A stretch of 64,000 bases of DNA, taken from positions 1 through 64,000 of the forward strand of contig JAKIVA010000001.1 in the NCBI GenBank assembly GCA_021647265.1, in the 5' to 3' direction. This document shows positions 47,003 through 56,514 of this stretch, in pieces. The notes below the pieces were generated by a model. It was given only the letters and a program-made list of their open reading frames with translations. It was not told the origin of the DNA and ran no database searches. A program made the translations under genes and the position numbers. Within the stretch, counting starts at the first letter, position 1; each line of letters starts with the position of its first letter. Source of the stretch: Lutibacter sp. GTDB lineage: Bacteria; Bacteroidota; Bacteroidia; Flavobacteriales; Flavobacteriaceae.

Positions 47003-48205
47003 TTATTCATACTCTTCATATAAAAAGTCATTATAAGGAAAACGAGTAATATGAATTTTTTTGACTTCTTTAAAAACTTTTATTTTAAACGCTTCTAAAT
47101 TCTGTTTATTGAGTGCCGAAATAAATAAGCAATTATTATCTAGTTTATTCATCCATGTTTTTTCCCATTCAACTAAAGTATAATGTTCTTTTGTTTTTTT
47201 TGTCACTAAATCATCTTCTTCTATTGTTTGATGTTGATAAGCATCAATTTTATTGAAAACCATGATAGTTGGTTTGTTTACACTCTTAATTTCATCTAAA
47301 ATTTTATTTACTGAAGCTATGTGATCTTCAAAATTTGGATGTGAAATATCAACAACATGCAATAATAAATCTGCTTCTCTAACCTCATCTAATGTAGATT
47401 TAAAAGATTCTACCAACTGTGTAGGTAATTTCCTAATAAACCCAACTGTATCAGTTAATAAAAATGGAATATTTTTAATAACCACTTTTCTAACAGTAGT
47501 ATCTAACGTTGCAAATAATTTATTTTCAGCAAAAACATTACTTTTACTAACGACATTCATTAAGGTAGATTTTCCAACATTTGTGTAGCCCACCAAAGCA
47601 ACCCGAACCATTTTCCCACGATTTTTACGTTGTACGGCCATTTGCTTATCAATAATTTTTAGCTTCTTTTTTAACAGTGTTATTTTATCACGAATAATAC
47701 GTCTGTCTGTTTCAATTTCTGTTTCACCAGGCCCACGCAATCCAATTCCTCCTTTTTGGCGTTCTAAGTGAGTCCAAAGGCGTGTTAATCTTGGTAATAA
47801 ATATTGACATTGAGCTAATTCAACTTGAGTACGTGCATAACTTGTTTGTGCTCTTCGTGCAAAAATATCAAGAATTAAATTAGTTCTATCCAATACTTTA
47901 CAATCTAATACTTTTTCAATATTTCTTAATTGAGATGAGGAAAGTTCATCGTCAAATATGGCTGTTTCAATATTATGATCTTCCATATATTGTTTTACCT
48001 CTTCCAGTTTTCCTGCTCCAATAAATGTTTTTGGGTTGGGTATTTCTAATTTTTGAGTAAAACGTTTTACAGCGACTCCTCCAGCTGTTAGTGTTAAAAA
48101 TTCTAATTCATCTAAATATTCATTAGATTGTTCATCATTTTGATGTTGAGTAATAACTCCTATTAAAACTGTTTTTTCAGATGTAACTTTTTTTTCTTCA
48201 ATCAT
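47003..48205 (-). CDS. hflX: GTPase HflX
   Basis: A 400-residue ribosome-associated GTPase that splits stalled 70S ribosomes under stress. The N-terminal HflX domain (about 25-195) holds TFIGAGKLEEVKQY, ARRAQTSYARTQVELAQ and RLWTHLERQKGGIGLRGPGETEIE. The G domain (about 200-370) has G1 GYTNVGKSTLMN, G3 DTVGF and G4 NKID. A short C-terminal segment follows. A -7 box TATCTTTG lies on the minus strand at 48286-48293, about 80 bp upstream. The gene diverges from the first EEP gene. Confidence 0.95.
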   Translation of the reverse strand: MIEEKKVTSEKTVLIGVITQHQNDEQSNEYLDELEFLTLTAGGVAVKRFTQKLEIPNPKTFIGAGKLEEVKQYMEDHNIETAIFDDELSSSQLRNIEKVLDCKVLDRTNLILDIFARRAQTSYARTQVELAQCQYLLPRLTRLWTHLERQKGGIGLRGPGETEIETDRRIIRDKITLLKKKLKIIDKQMAVQRKNRGKMVRVALVGYTNVGKSTLMNVVSKSNVFAENKLFATLDTTVRKVVIKNIPFLLTDTVGFIRKLPTQLVESFKSTLDEVREADLLLHVVDISHPNFEDHIASVNKILDEIKSVNKPTIMVFNKIDAYQHQTIEEDDLVTKKTKEHYTLVEWEKTWMNKLDNNCLFISALNKQNLEAFKIKVFKEVKKIHITRFPYNDFLYEEYE

Positions 48206-48285
48206 ACTTTTAGTAGCTTCTTACAAAACCTAATTTTAAAATTGGAAAATATATTATTTGTTCTAATATTCTCCAACTACTGAGG

Positions 48286-48320
48286 CAAAGATACAAATAC
48301 AAAGTTTAATTCTAATTTTG
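48286..48320. promoter_or_regulatory. Divergent -7 boxes between hflX and the first EEP gene
   Basis: On the minus strand TATCTTTG (48286-48293) serves hflX. On the plus strand TAATTTTG (48313-48320) serves the EEP gene. Both fit TAnnTTTG and lie 20 bp apart. The plus-strand box overlaps the TTG at 48318, so that codon cannot be the EEP start. Confidence 0.45.
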
Positions 48321-48347
48321 TATTTTGCTGTTTTTAAACAAAAACTT

Positions 48348-49319
48348 ATGTTTTCATTTTTTAAGTCTCCGGGGAAAATAGACCAAGCATATACCGTTGC
48401 TTTTTACAATCTTGAAAATTTATTCGACACCATAAATGACCCTAAAACTCTAGATGATAATTTTACCCCTAAAGGAAGGAAGAATTGGAATCATAAACGT
48501 TATAGAAATAAAATTAGGAAGTTAGGAAATGTTGTTGCTCAACTTGGAACCGACAGGTCTTTTTACTCGCCAGCCATTGTTGGTGTTGTTGAAGTTGAGA
48601 ATCAAAAAGTATTGGAAGACTTAGTTACTTCTAAAAATTTAAAAAAACATCAGTATGGAATTGTACACTACGATTCTCCTGATGAACGAGGTATTGATGT
48701 TGCCTTGCTTTATAAAAAAGAGCTTTTTGAGTTGTTACACGCTGAAACTTTCCCATTGTATCTTGAAGATGAGCGAGGTAATAGAGATTACACAAGAGAT
48801 ATTTTACTTGTTAAAGGAAACTTAAATGGTGAATTAATTTATATTCTTGTAAATCATTGGCCTTCGCGGAGAAGCGGAGAAGATTTAACCGAAGAAAAAA
48901 GAATAAAAGCTGCCGAATTAGCCACTCACATAACAGCAAATATAATTTCTGAGAATGAAAATGCTAAAATTATAATAATGGGTGATTTTAACGATGATCC
49001 ATCCAATACAAGCGTCAAAAATTATCTTGTAAATAATACTTTCTACAATCCGATGGAGCGATTAATTAATACTGGAAACGGAACTTTAAGTTACAAAAAA
49101 ACATGGCATTTATTTGATCAAATTATCTTTTCTAAAAACTTTTTTAACAATGAAAAAGAAAAACACTCTTTTAAATATGCAGAGGTTTTTGACAGGTATT
49201 TTTTAAAAGAATGGAAAGGAAAATTTAAAGGAAACCCTTTTAGAACTTATATTGGAAAATGGTATCAAGGTGGATTTAGCGACCACTTTCCTGTATATGT
49301 ATATTTAAAAAAGAATTAA
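48348..49319 (+). CDS. Endonuclease/exonuclease/phosphatase (EEP) family protein without signal peptide
   Basis: A 323-residue DNase I-fold protein starting at the ATG 48348; the TTG at 48318 lies within the -7 box and is rejected. Motifs of the fold: AFYNLENLFDTIND (metal Asn region), GVVEVENQKVLEDL (metal Glu), YDSPDERGIDVALLY, VNHWPSRRSGE (His), IIMGDFNDDPSN (Asp/Asn) and GGFSDHFPVYVY (catalytic Asp-His). All catalytic residues look intact. It is a close paralogue of the protein at 56515-57558, but lacks a signal peptide, so it is probably cytoplasmic or exported in another way. Substrates in the family include DNA, RNA, phospholipids and sugar phosphates. Confidence 0.88.
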   Translation: MFSFFKSPGKIDQAYTVAFYNLENLFDTINDPKTLDDNFTPKGRKNWNHKRYRNKIRKLGNVVAQLGTDRSFYSPAIVGVVEVENQKVLEDLVTSKNLKKHQYGIVHYDSPDERGIDVALLYKKELFELLHAETFPLYLEDERGNRDYTRDILLVKGNLNGELIYILVNHWPSRRSGEDLTEEKRIKAAELATHITANIISENENAKIIIMGDFNDDPSNTSVKNYLVNNTFYNPMERLINTGNGTLSYKKTWHLFDQIIFSKNFFNNEKEKHSFKYAEVFDRYFLKEWKGKFKGNPFRTYIGKWYQGGFSDHFPVYVYLKKN

Positions 49320-49416
49320 CAACTATAAAATACTGATTCAAAGTTATTTAGTGGTTTTTAACTAATCTCGCTCCTAATTTTAAGACTTTTAAGAAGTTAT
49401 TTAAAATTAAAAATAA

Positions 49417-49424
49417 TAAATTTG
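49417..49424 (+). promoter_or_regulatory. -7 box for the S9 peptidase gene
   Basis: TAAATTTG matches TAnnTTTG, 35 bp before the ATG at 49460. Confidence 0.4.
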
Positions 49425-49459
49425 TTGAGTAAACATTTCACTTCACACAAATTTAAATT

Positions 49460-51367
49460 ATGCAAAAATTAGTAGTTCGTTTTTTATTTTTATTTACAAC
49501 CTTAGGAGGCGTATTTGCTCAAAATGTAATGACTCCTGAAATATTAGTTCAACTAAATAAAGTTCATGGGAAAGGGGTTACCAAAGATGGTAACAATTTA
49601 ATTTACAGCGTTTCAAAATATAATATTGAAACAAATACCAAATCAACAAAAACATACATTGTCCCAATTTCTGGAGGTAAAGCTCAAATAATTAATGATT
49701 ACACTTCTTTACTGAAAGACAAAAGTATCTCTCCCAATGGGAAATATAAAATAACAACTTCTGATGTAAAATTAGAAAAAATTACAGGGCAAGATTATTA
49801 TCCTGAATTAAAAAAATCTAACGTAAAAATTATTAAATCTTTAAATTACCGACATTGGGATACTTGGGAAGATGGCGCTTTTAGTCATGTTATGTATTCT
49901 TCTACTCAAAATAAAAATGAGCCAATTGATATTATGAAAGGAGAACCTTTTGACTGCCCTCAAAAACCCTTTGGAGGTTCAGAAGATTATACTTGGAGTC
50001 CTGATAGTAAAAACATATTATACGTAACCAAAAAATTAAGCGGAACTTCTTATGCAACAAGTACAAACACCGATATTTACAAGTATAACCTAATTTCTAA
50101 AAAAACAATAAATTTAACTGCTGAAAATAAAGGATACGATACAAATCCTGCATTCTCTTCAAAAGGACAATTGGCTTGGCTGCAAATGAAACGTGACGGT
50201 TATGAATCTGATAAAAATGACATTGTTGTCAAAATAAATGGTAAAACAATAAACCTAACAGCAAATTGGGATGGTACAGTTAACAGTTTCAAATGGCAAA
50301 ATAAAGGAGACAAAATTTACTTTATAGCTCCTACTTTAGGGACAGTACAATTATTCGAAATTAACGTTCCTTCTTCTGAAAAAAACGTTAAAAACCCTAA
50401 ACAAATTACCAATGGACAGTTTGATGTAAGTGGAATAATAGGGCAATCAAAAAACACAATGATTGTTAGTAGAAGGGATATGAATCACGCATCTGAGTTA
50501 TATACTGTTAATTTATCAACGGGTAAAATGAATCAATTAACTCATGAAAATGATGCTATTTATAACAATCTTAAGTTAGGCAAGGTAGAAAAAAGAATGG
50601 TTAAAACAACCGATGGTAAAGACATGCTTTCTTGGGTTATTTATCCTCCAGACTTTGATTCTTCAAAAAAATACCCAACGTTATTATACTGCCAAGGTGG
50701 CCCTCAAGGAGCTTTAAGTCAGTTTTATTCTTTTAGATGGAATTTCCAATTAATGGCTGCTAATGGTTATATTATTATTGCTCCAAACAGAAGGGGAATG
50801 CCAGGGTATGGCGTTGAATGGAATGAACAAATTAGCAAAGATTATGGAGGGCAAAATATGCAAGATTATTTAGTTGCCATTGATGATATTTCAAAAGAAT
50901 CGTATGTTGACACCAATCGTTTAGGAGCTATAGGTGCTAGTTATGGAGGTTATTCTGTATTTTATTTAGCTGCAATTCACGAAGGGAGATTTAAAACTTT
51001 TATTTCTCATGATGGTATTTTTGACTGGAGAAGCATGTATGGTACAACAGAAGAATTGTTTTTTGTGAATTGGGATTTAGGAGGCCCTTATTGGGATAAA
51101 AACAATGCTGCTGCACAAAAGTCATATACTGAGTTTAATCCTGTAGAAAAGGTTGGAAAATGGAACACTCCAATTATGATTATTCAAGGAGGAATAGATT
51201 ACAGAGTTCCTATAGGACAAGGGTTAGCTGCTTTTCAAGCTGCGCAATTACAAGGTATTAAAAGTAAATTACTATTTTTTCCTAATGAAAATCACTGGGT
51301 ATTAGACAATCAAAACAGTTTAATTTGGCAACGAGAATTTTATAAATGGTTAAAAGAAACCTTGTAA
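49460..51367 (+). CDS. S9 family prolyl oligopeptidase-type serine peptidase, exported
   Basis: A 635-residue protein with a signal peptide (about 1-20, ending GGVFAQ). An N-terminal beta-propeller of TolB/WD-like blades (about 60-370: SPDSKNILYVTKK, NPAFSSKGQLAWLQM) caps an alpha/beta-hydrolase domain (about 385-635). The catalytic serine lies in GAIGASYGGYSVFY (GxSYGG, about 497), the Asp in IIQGGIDYRVP (about 578) and the His in FPNENHWVLD (about 612). Such enzymes release dipeptides or acyl-peptides from peptides in the periplasm. The gene is monocistronic with a hairpin beyond its end. Confidence 0.93.
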   Translation: MQKLVVRFLFLFTTLGGVFAQNVMTPEILVQLNKVHGKGVTKDGNNLIYSVSKYNIETNTKSTKTYIVPISGGKAQIINDYTSLLKDKSISPNGKYKITTSDVKLEKITGQDYYPELKKSNVKIIKSLNYRHWDTWEDGAFSHVMYSSTQNKNEPIDIMKGEPFDCPQKPFGGSEDYTWSPDSKNILYVTKKLSGTSYATSTNTDIYKYNLISKKTINLTAENKGYDTNPAFSSKGQLAWLQMKRDGYESDKNDIVVKINGKTINLTANWDGTVNSFKWQNKGDKIYFIAPTLGTVQLFEINVPSSEKNVKNPKQITNGQFDVSGIIGQSKNTMIVSRRDMNHASELYTVNLSTGKMNQLTHENDAIYNNLKLGKVEKRMVKTTDGKDMLSWVIYPPDFDSSKKYPTLLYCQGGPQGALSQFYSFRWNFQLMAANGYIIIAPNRRGMPGYGVEWNEQISKDYGGQNMQDYLVAIDDISKESYVDTNRLGAIGASYGGYSVFYLAAIHEGRFKTFISHDGIFDWRSMYGTTEELFFVNWDLGGPYWDKNNAAAQKSYTEFNPVEKVGKWNTPIMIIQGGIDYRVPIGQGLAAFQAAQLQGIKSKLLFFPNENHWVLDNQNSLIWQREFYKWLKETL

Positions 51368-51383
51368 CTTTAATAATATTTTA

Positions 51384-51536
51384 AACGAGGCTGTCTAATA
51401 AGTGTAACTTACGTCAACCTGAACCCGTTTCAGGTTCTCATAATGATTGATAATAAGTATGATGAGATTCTAAATAAACCTGCCGGTCAGGCAGGTTCAG
51501 AATGACAAATTTTGTGACTTTTTAGACAGTCTCGTT
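51384..51536. terminator. Split terminator hairpin with a palindromic repeat in its loop
   Basis: AACGAGGCTGTCTAA (51384-51398) pairs with TTAGACAGTCTCGTT (51522-51536) with one mismatch in 15 and is followed by TTTTT. The arms are separated by 123 bp holding a REP-like palindrome. It closely resembles the compact terminators at 8961-8992 and 9387-9427, so I infer a repeat entered the loop. It lies between the convergent S9 and lipoprotein genes and could serve both. Confidence 0.55.
51413..51506. repeat. REP-like palindromic repeat inside the terminator loop
   Basis: The left arm starts GTCAACCTGAACCCGTTTCA (51413-51432); the right arm contains a 23-base palindrome (51477-51499) then GAATGAC (51500-51506). 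The ends GTCA...TGAC are inverted. The 23-base palindrome matches 9582-9604 except for its centre. Confidence 0.55.
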
Positions 51537-51547
51537 TTTTATAAAGC

Positions 51548-53614
51548 CTACCTTTCTCTTGGGTTAAAATTTATTGGTGCATTCTGAGGTGTATTTGGAT
51601 TTGTAATTAAACTATTAGATGCATTTGAATAAATAGTCCACTCACTTATTGTAAAAACCGAGTTTGGTTCAATTATTTCTATATTTCTAACAGCCCTACC
51701 ATCTAAATATTCCCAGTTAGTACCATTACCATCTTCACCTATAACACCAAAAATATCTACTGTGCTTCCTGTATTGTCTATTAATTCATATACATCATCA
51801 CCATTCCCTGAAATATACGATGATTGTATATCTGAAATATCATTAAAAATAGCTTCATAACCTGTATTAGCAATAATAACAAACTTTCCAGCTTGTACAG
51901 AAACAGCATCTAATTCAACAGAAGACCCTGAAATTGTTGTTGAACCATTAACATATTTATTCAACTTCCACCCTGTTAAATTTATTTCTGAATCTCCCGC
52001 ATTATATAATTCAACAAAACGCGATGAAACACTGTTTTTTGGATCTGCAACTTCCGTGATTATTATTTTGGGGATAATTAATGGACAAACTTCAAAAGTT
52101 TCATTAAACTGAACATCATTTAAAGTTCTTATTTCTAAATTATTACTTAAAACCCCGGTTATTTTACCATGCCCTTCAGGAAACAACTCATTAGCAAAAG
52201 TAGCATTGCCATTAGTAAAAACAGAAAGCTTTGTGGTTTCCCCACAAGTTTCGAGTGTTCTTGTAGCATTATTATTACCTGTGAAATACGTAAATGATTT
52301 TCCCAATTCATTTTCTACTAGTTGAACATTTAATACTGTTACCAATGTGTTTTCGTAACTAGGGTTTAAAACCTCTGCTATTAAAATTTCTTTTGGGATT
52401 ATTTCAAAATTTTCGCCACTATTGTATATAAAATTCCCTATTTCTTCAGCATCAATTTTTGTGATTTTGTTTCCACTAGGATATCCTATTGTTAAAACCC
52501 CAATATTTGTTGACATATATAGTTTGTCTAATTTTATAAAAACCTTGTCACCAACATTGTATTGTTCAAAAACGGCATCGCTTTCAATCAAAATTTGTAT
52601 TCCTGTGGTTGGGCTTTCAATTTTATCTTGTATTACTAATCTTTCCTTAAAATTGCTATTTTCATCACTTGAAACAACATACCCCTCAATTATATAATTA
52701 TTATTTATACCAAATTCAACCATAGTTCCCTCGTATAAATTTCTAATTTCAGAAAGAGTAATATTGGGTGTAAATACATTAGAGTAATCACAACGCTCTT
52801 CTGTAAATTCTACATCATCTTCATCTCTTAAATACAGTTGGAAATCATCATAAAAATTACCTAAAACAGCTACTACGCTACCTCTTCCCTCGGGTAATAA
52901 TTTATTTTTAAAGCTCGAAAAACCACTGTTTCTAATAGGTACTTCATCAACTAAATTACAATTATCATTGAAACTTTCTAGCACTCTGTTTACAGTTTCA
53001 GTATTTTCAACATTGGCATATGACAATCCTAAATCATTAGATTTAAATTGCACATTTTCAATTTCAATTAACATTTCCAACATATCTTTACTTAGTGCTG
53101 AGATTGTTACTTTTTTTGGGATTATTTGTGCAACTTCACACGAACGAAAAATATGGTTTTTTACTTCAAAAGAAGATATGCGAGCCAATTCACCTCCAAC
53201 TGCTTGTCCTATTTGTACACTTCCAAAACTGTAACCTACTGCCAATCCTTTTAATTTGACATAAATTTTGCGCCCAATATCATATTTGGTATATAAATCT
53301 GTTGCATCAATTGAAATTTTAATTGCCGAAGTTGGATTTTCGGGTTTATCTTGAATTGATAGTGTTTTGTAGATGTTTCCCGATTTATCACTAGAAACTA
53401 CATACCCTTCAATAACAACATCTGTATCAATAACTGTTGCACTACCATATGTATACATTTCTTTTACCTGTTGAAGTGTATTAGTTACAGTAATATTTGG
53501 TTCAGAACAGCCAATTGTTGGTATTGAAAAATCTTGATCTTTCACACAATTTGTAAATAGGTTTACTAACAGTAATAACCCTATTATTTTTTGTTGGTTT
53601 TTATAAATTTTCAT
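51548..53614 (-). CDS. Lipoprotein with two DUF5689 domains and a lamin-tail domain
   Basis: A 688-residue protein. A lipoprotein-type signal ends at Cys 23 (LLLLVNLFTNCVKDQ); the acidic residues after it fit surface export in Flavobacteriia. Two DUF5689 (OB-fold-like) units follow at about 40-275 and 285-510, each opening with a segment such as VIEGYVVSSDKSGN and closing with (L/F)PEG(R/H)G. A lamin-tail (LTD) domain is at about 515-665 (IIITEVADPKNS, FVELYNAGDSEINLTGW). LTD and OB folds accompany secreted nucleases in other bacteria. The TonB receptor gene lies 10 bp upstream in the same direction, and an EEP gene is divergent beyond it. I infer a role in binding nucleic acid or a phosphoester at the surface. 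Confidence 0.85.
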   Translation of the reverse strand: MKIYKNQQKIIGLLLLVNLFTNCVKDQDFSIPTIGCSEPNITVTNTLQQVKEMYTYGSATVIDTDVVIEGYVVSSDKSGNIYKTLSIQDKPENPTSAIKISIDATDLYTKYDIGRKIYVKLKGLAVGYSFGSVQIGQAVGGELARISSFEVKNHIFRSCEVAQIIPKKVTISALSKDMLEMLIEIENVQFKSNDLGLSYANVENTETVNRVLESFNDNCNLVDEVPIRNSGFSSFKNKLLPEGRGSVVAVLGNFYDDFQLYLRDEDDVEFTEERCDYSNVFTPNITLSEIRNLYEGTMVEFGINNNYIIEGYVVSSDENSNFKERLVIQDKIESPTTGIQILIESDAVFEQYNVGDKVFIKLDKLYMSTNIGVLTIGYPSGNKITKIDAEEIGNFIYNSGENFEIIPKEILIAEVLNPSYENTLVTVLNVQLVENELGKSFTYFTGNNNATRTLETCGETTKLSVFTNGNATFANELFPEGHGKITGVLSNNLEIRTLNDVQFNETFEVCPLIIPKIIITEVADPKNSVSSRFVELYNAGDSEINLTGWKLNKYVNGSTTISGSSVELDAVSVQAGKFVIIANTGYEAIFNDISDIQSSYISGNGDDVYELIDNTGSTVDIFGVIGEDGNGTNWEYLDGRAVRNIEIIEPNSVFTISEWTIYSNASNSLITNPNTPQNAPINFNPRER

Positions 53615-53624
53615 AGCTTAATTT

Positions 53625-56384
53625 TTAAAATCTCATATATAAATTTAAATAATATGATGTGTTGTTTCCATACCAATATTTGGGTCCGAAAATTGGTTTA
53701 TCTAATTGTTTATCTTGTTTTAACTCAGGGTAATTTGCATTTCTAGATTGTTCAAAGCCTCCTGTTTTAAAAAGTTCACCTAACACATTGTTAACACTTA
53801 GAAAAAATCCGACATAATTATGATTAACTAACCATGATTTACCCCCTACAATATTCACTAAAAAGGCAGCATCAAATTTTTCCTGATTTAATAATGAATT
53901 TACTTGTTCTTGAGTAACTTGAACTCCTGTTTCATCATCAACAAACGGAATACCATCTGAATCTGTATAAAAATTATTGGTTCGTAATAGTGGGGATATG
54001 TCTAAATAATTATTTGATAATAAGTTTGCATTTACCTGAAACCACCAAAAACTTGGATCTCTATATTCAAATCCTAACGAATATGCTCGTTGAGGCGTCC
54101 CAGAAATACGATAATTTTTTAAATAGGAGGTTCCAAAATTACTATCTTCATCGGTAAAGCTTTCCGATTGTATATACAGTTTTGGATTGTTATCATACGT
54201 AAATTGCCCAAAAGAACCTGCTAATAATAATTTTATTTCTGGCGTAACTTGGTATTCAAAACTTAACTCAGCTCCTATATTTTTTTTAGCAACACCTGTC
54301 ATAATTTCATTTACAAAATCAGCCTGACTCCCTAACAATCCTTCGGCAAAAAAGAAAGATGTTTCAATAGCATCATTAAATTTTGTGTAATATGCCGTTA
54401 ATCTCGTTTGAACTTTTGGTAATCTTAAAATATAACTTAAATCTCCTGTTGTAATTTTTTCACTAAATAGATCTGGTACAATATTATTATTTACCCTTGA
54501 GTTTGAAAAAGTAGTTTTAATTGTTGGAGCAGTTGAAATATATGCTCCATTTACAGTTAATAAATGGCGCCCTGTAAATTTATAGGTTATTCCTCCTTTG
54601 ATACTAAAATCTAAAAAAAATTGTTTCTCACTTTTTCCAAAAGAATTGTTTGAATATGTTCCATTTTGATACAATCCTTCACGCTGATAGCTTGTATTTT
54701 TTAAATTGACACCTACAAAATAATCTAATTTTCTTTTATTAATTTGTAGCTGTGCAAAAAAACTTGCTATTGATGCATTTACCTTATAATTATATTGAAA
54801 TTTTTCATTAACACTTACTATTTTATTTGGGTTGTTTAAATCGTTTTGTTGCGCATCACCTTCTGCATATTGATCTAGATCTACAAAGCCATCTCCACCT
54901 AGCAAATCAAGCATATTTGCATAATTGTTAGAAGTTAAATTTTTATACGTTAACCCTACATTTAAGTTTATATTATTCGTTATAATTGTATTATAGGTTG
55001 TATTAAATGTAACTTGAACATCATCAACTCTATCTTCGTATAAATAGTACAATGAATTTCCCTGAATTGTGTTTATTTCGTACAACTCATCCCAATTTAA
55101 TTGCCCATTATTTAAAAATTCTTGTTCAGCTAAATATGCATTTGCATAATCCAAATTATCATTGTAGCGCAAATAACTACTAGGTAATTTTTTCCAATAA
55201 GTTGGATCGGGGTTTGGCGCATTAAAATAGCCTAGTCTACTATTTCCAATATGTCCAAATTGATATGACAGCGTAGTTTTTAGTAAACTATTTTTAGTTG
55301 TATAATAATGACTTAACATTAGAACTGGTTCAACAATTTCTTTAATACGTGAGTTTCTGCTATCTCCTTCTTGATTGCCCCAATATGAATTGTATCTATA
55401 CCCTTTTAAATCATAAACTTCTTGTGTATTTGGAGATGATTTCCCTCTTCTATTTGGTGCTACAAAAGCCGTTAAATTTAAACTGTGTTTACTATTTAGT
55501 TTTTTCTCTACCGCTAAAAAGGTTGCCCAAGCATTGTACGATGTTCCTTCAAAATATCCTTCATTAGCAATTCTACGAGAAGTTGAAACAACAAAAGCCC
55601 AATTATTTTTAGTTAAACCCGTTGCATATGTTGCCATTAATCTACTGGTGTAACTTTTATTGGTTGAAGACAACGAAATTTTTGATACCTTTTGATAATC
55701 AGAAGCCCTTGTGCTAAAATTAGTAGTTCCTAATATCCCTCCAAAAGTAATTGATGAAGCTGCAATTCCGTTTGTAAATTCCTGATTCCTAAACGCATCA
55801 TTTAAACCTCCCCAGTTACTCCACTGAGGTCTTCCATCATATAATTTATTCATTTCAATACCATTAATTAAAATAGTTCCATAACTAGAGTCATAACCTC
55901 GAACTTTAAACCACGTTTGACTAAAATTATACGCTGCTGCCTTTAAATAATTATCTTTCGAAGACTGAAACAAACCCGCTATATATTCTGAACTACGCTC
56001 TCCATCATCCAATAAATCATCATCAGATAAAGATATGGCAATTGTTTCTTGAGGTTCAAAAATTGCTTTATACAAAAAAACAACACCTATGTTGTAAATT
56101 TTATCTTCAACAGCATTAACATTAATTGGTATATTTTGTGTTTCAAAACCTTTAAAAATTAATTGTAAAACAATATTTTTTTTAGGAATATTCTCAATAC
56201 TAAACTCACCTTTAAAATTAGTTTTTGTAAAAATAGATGTGTCTTTAATTTTAACCGTTACTCCTTTTAAAACTCTTTCTGAAGTTGCGTCAATAACCTT
56301 TCCTTTAAGTGTAGTTACTGTTTGTGAAGTTGCGTTTACGGCACAGCACAGCCATACAATAGTAGCAATAAGTAATATTTTCAT
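53625..56384 (-). CDS. TonB-dependent receptor paired with the DUF5689/LTD lipoprotein
   Basis: A 919-residue outer-membrane receptor. A signal peptide (about 1-20) is followed by a carboxypeptidase-regulatory-like domain (about 24-110: LKGKVIDATSERVLKGVTVKI, GEFSIENIP). The plug (about 125-240) includes WFKVRGYDSSYGTILINGIEMNK and the Trp-rich PQWSNWGGLNDAFRN, also seen in the receptor at 4772. The barrel ends in aromatic YYLNLYMRF. It shares the plug pattern of receptor 1 but not its whole length, so the two are distant paralogues. The lipoprotein starts 10 bp downstream, giving a SusC/D-like pair; the ligand is unknown. It diverges from the exported EEP gene with a 130-bp gap. Confidence 0.92.
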   Translation of the reverse strand: MKILLIATIVWLCCAVNATSQTVTTLKGKVIDATSERVLKGVTVKIKDTSIFTKTNFKGEFSIENIPKKNIVLQLIFKGFETQNIPINVNAVEDKIYNIGVVFLYKAIFEPQETIAISLSDDDLLDDGERSSEYIAGLFQSSKDNYLKAAAYNFSQTWFKVRGYDSSYGTILINGIEMNKLYDGRPQWSNWGGLNDAFRNQEFTNGIAASSITFGGILGTTNFSTRASDYQKVSKISLSSTNKSYTSRLMATYATGLTKNNWAFVVSTSRRIANEGYFEGTSYNAWATFLAVEKKLNSKHSLNLTAFVAPNRRGKSSPNTQEVYDLKGYRYNSYWGNQEGDSRNSRIKEIVEPVLMLSHYYTTKNSLLKTTLSYQFGHIGNSRLGYFNAPNPDPTYWKKLPSSYLRYNDNLDYANAYLAEQEFLNNGQLNWDELYEINTIQGNSLYYLYEDRVDDVQVTFNTTYNTIITNNINLNVGLTYKNLTSNNYANMLDLLGGDGFVDLDQYAEGDAQQNDLNNPNKIVSVNEKFQYNYKVNASIASFFAQLQINKRKLDYFVGVNLKNTSYQREGLYQNGTYSNNSFGKSEKQFFLDFSIKGGITYKFTGRHLLTVNGAYISTAPTIKTTFSNSRVNNNIVPDLFSEKITTGDLSYILRLPKVQTRLTAYYTKFNDAIETSFFFAEGLLGSQADFVNEIMTGVAKKNIGAELSFEYQVTPEIKLLLAGSFGQFTYDNNPKLYIQSESFTDEDSNFGTSYLKNYRISGTPQRAYSLGFEYRDPSFWWFQVNANLLSNNYLDISPLLRTNNFYTDSDGIPFVDDETGVQVTQEQVNSLLNQEKFDAAFLVNIVGGKSWLVNHNYVGFFLSVNNVLGELFKTGGFEQSRNANYPELKQDKQLDKPIFGPKYWYGNNTSYYLNLYMRF

Positions 56385-56483
56385 TAGCTTTTTTTTTAAA
56401 AGTACTCATTTTTATGATACTAATAAAATTCTATAACCAAAAATATTATACTATTACTTTTATTATGACTCAAACTTTGTTAG

Positions 56484-56491
56484 TATCTTTG
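56484..56491 (+). promoter_or_regulatory. -7 box for the exported EEP gene
   Basis: TATCTTTG matches TAnnTTTG, 23 bp before the ATG at 56515. It lies in the 130-bp gap divergent to the TonB receptor gene, so both could share regulation. Confidence 0.45.
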
Positions 56492-56514
56492 CACCTTTAA
56501 ATATTCAAATACCT

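Noticed and set aside
48318..48347. TTG start for the first EEP protein, adding MYFAVFKQKL
   Set aside because: The TTG is part of the -7 box TAATTTTG, so it would not be in the transcript.
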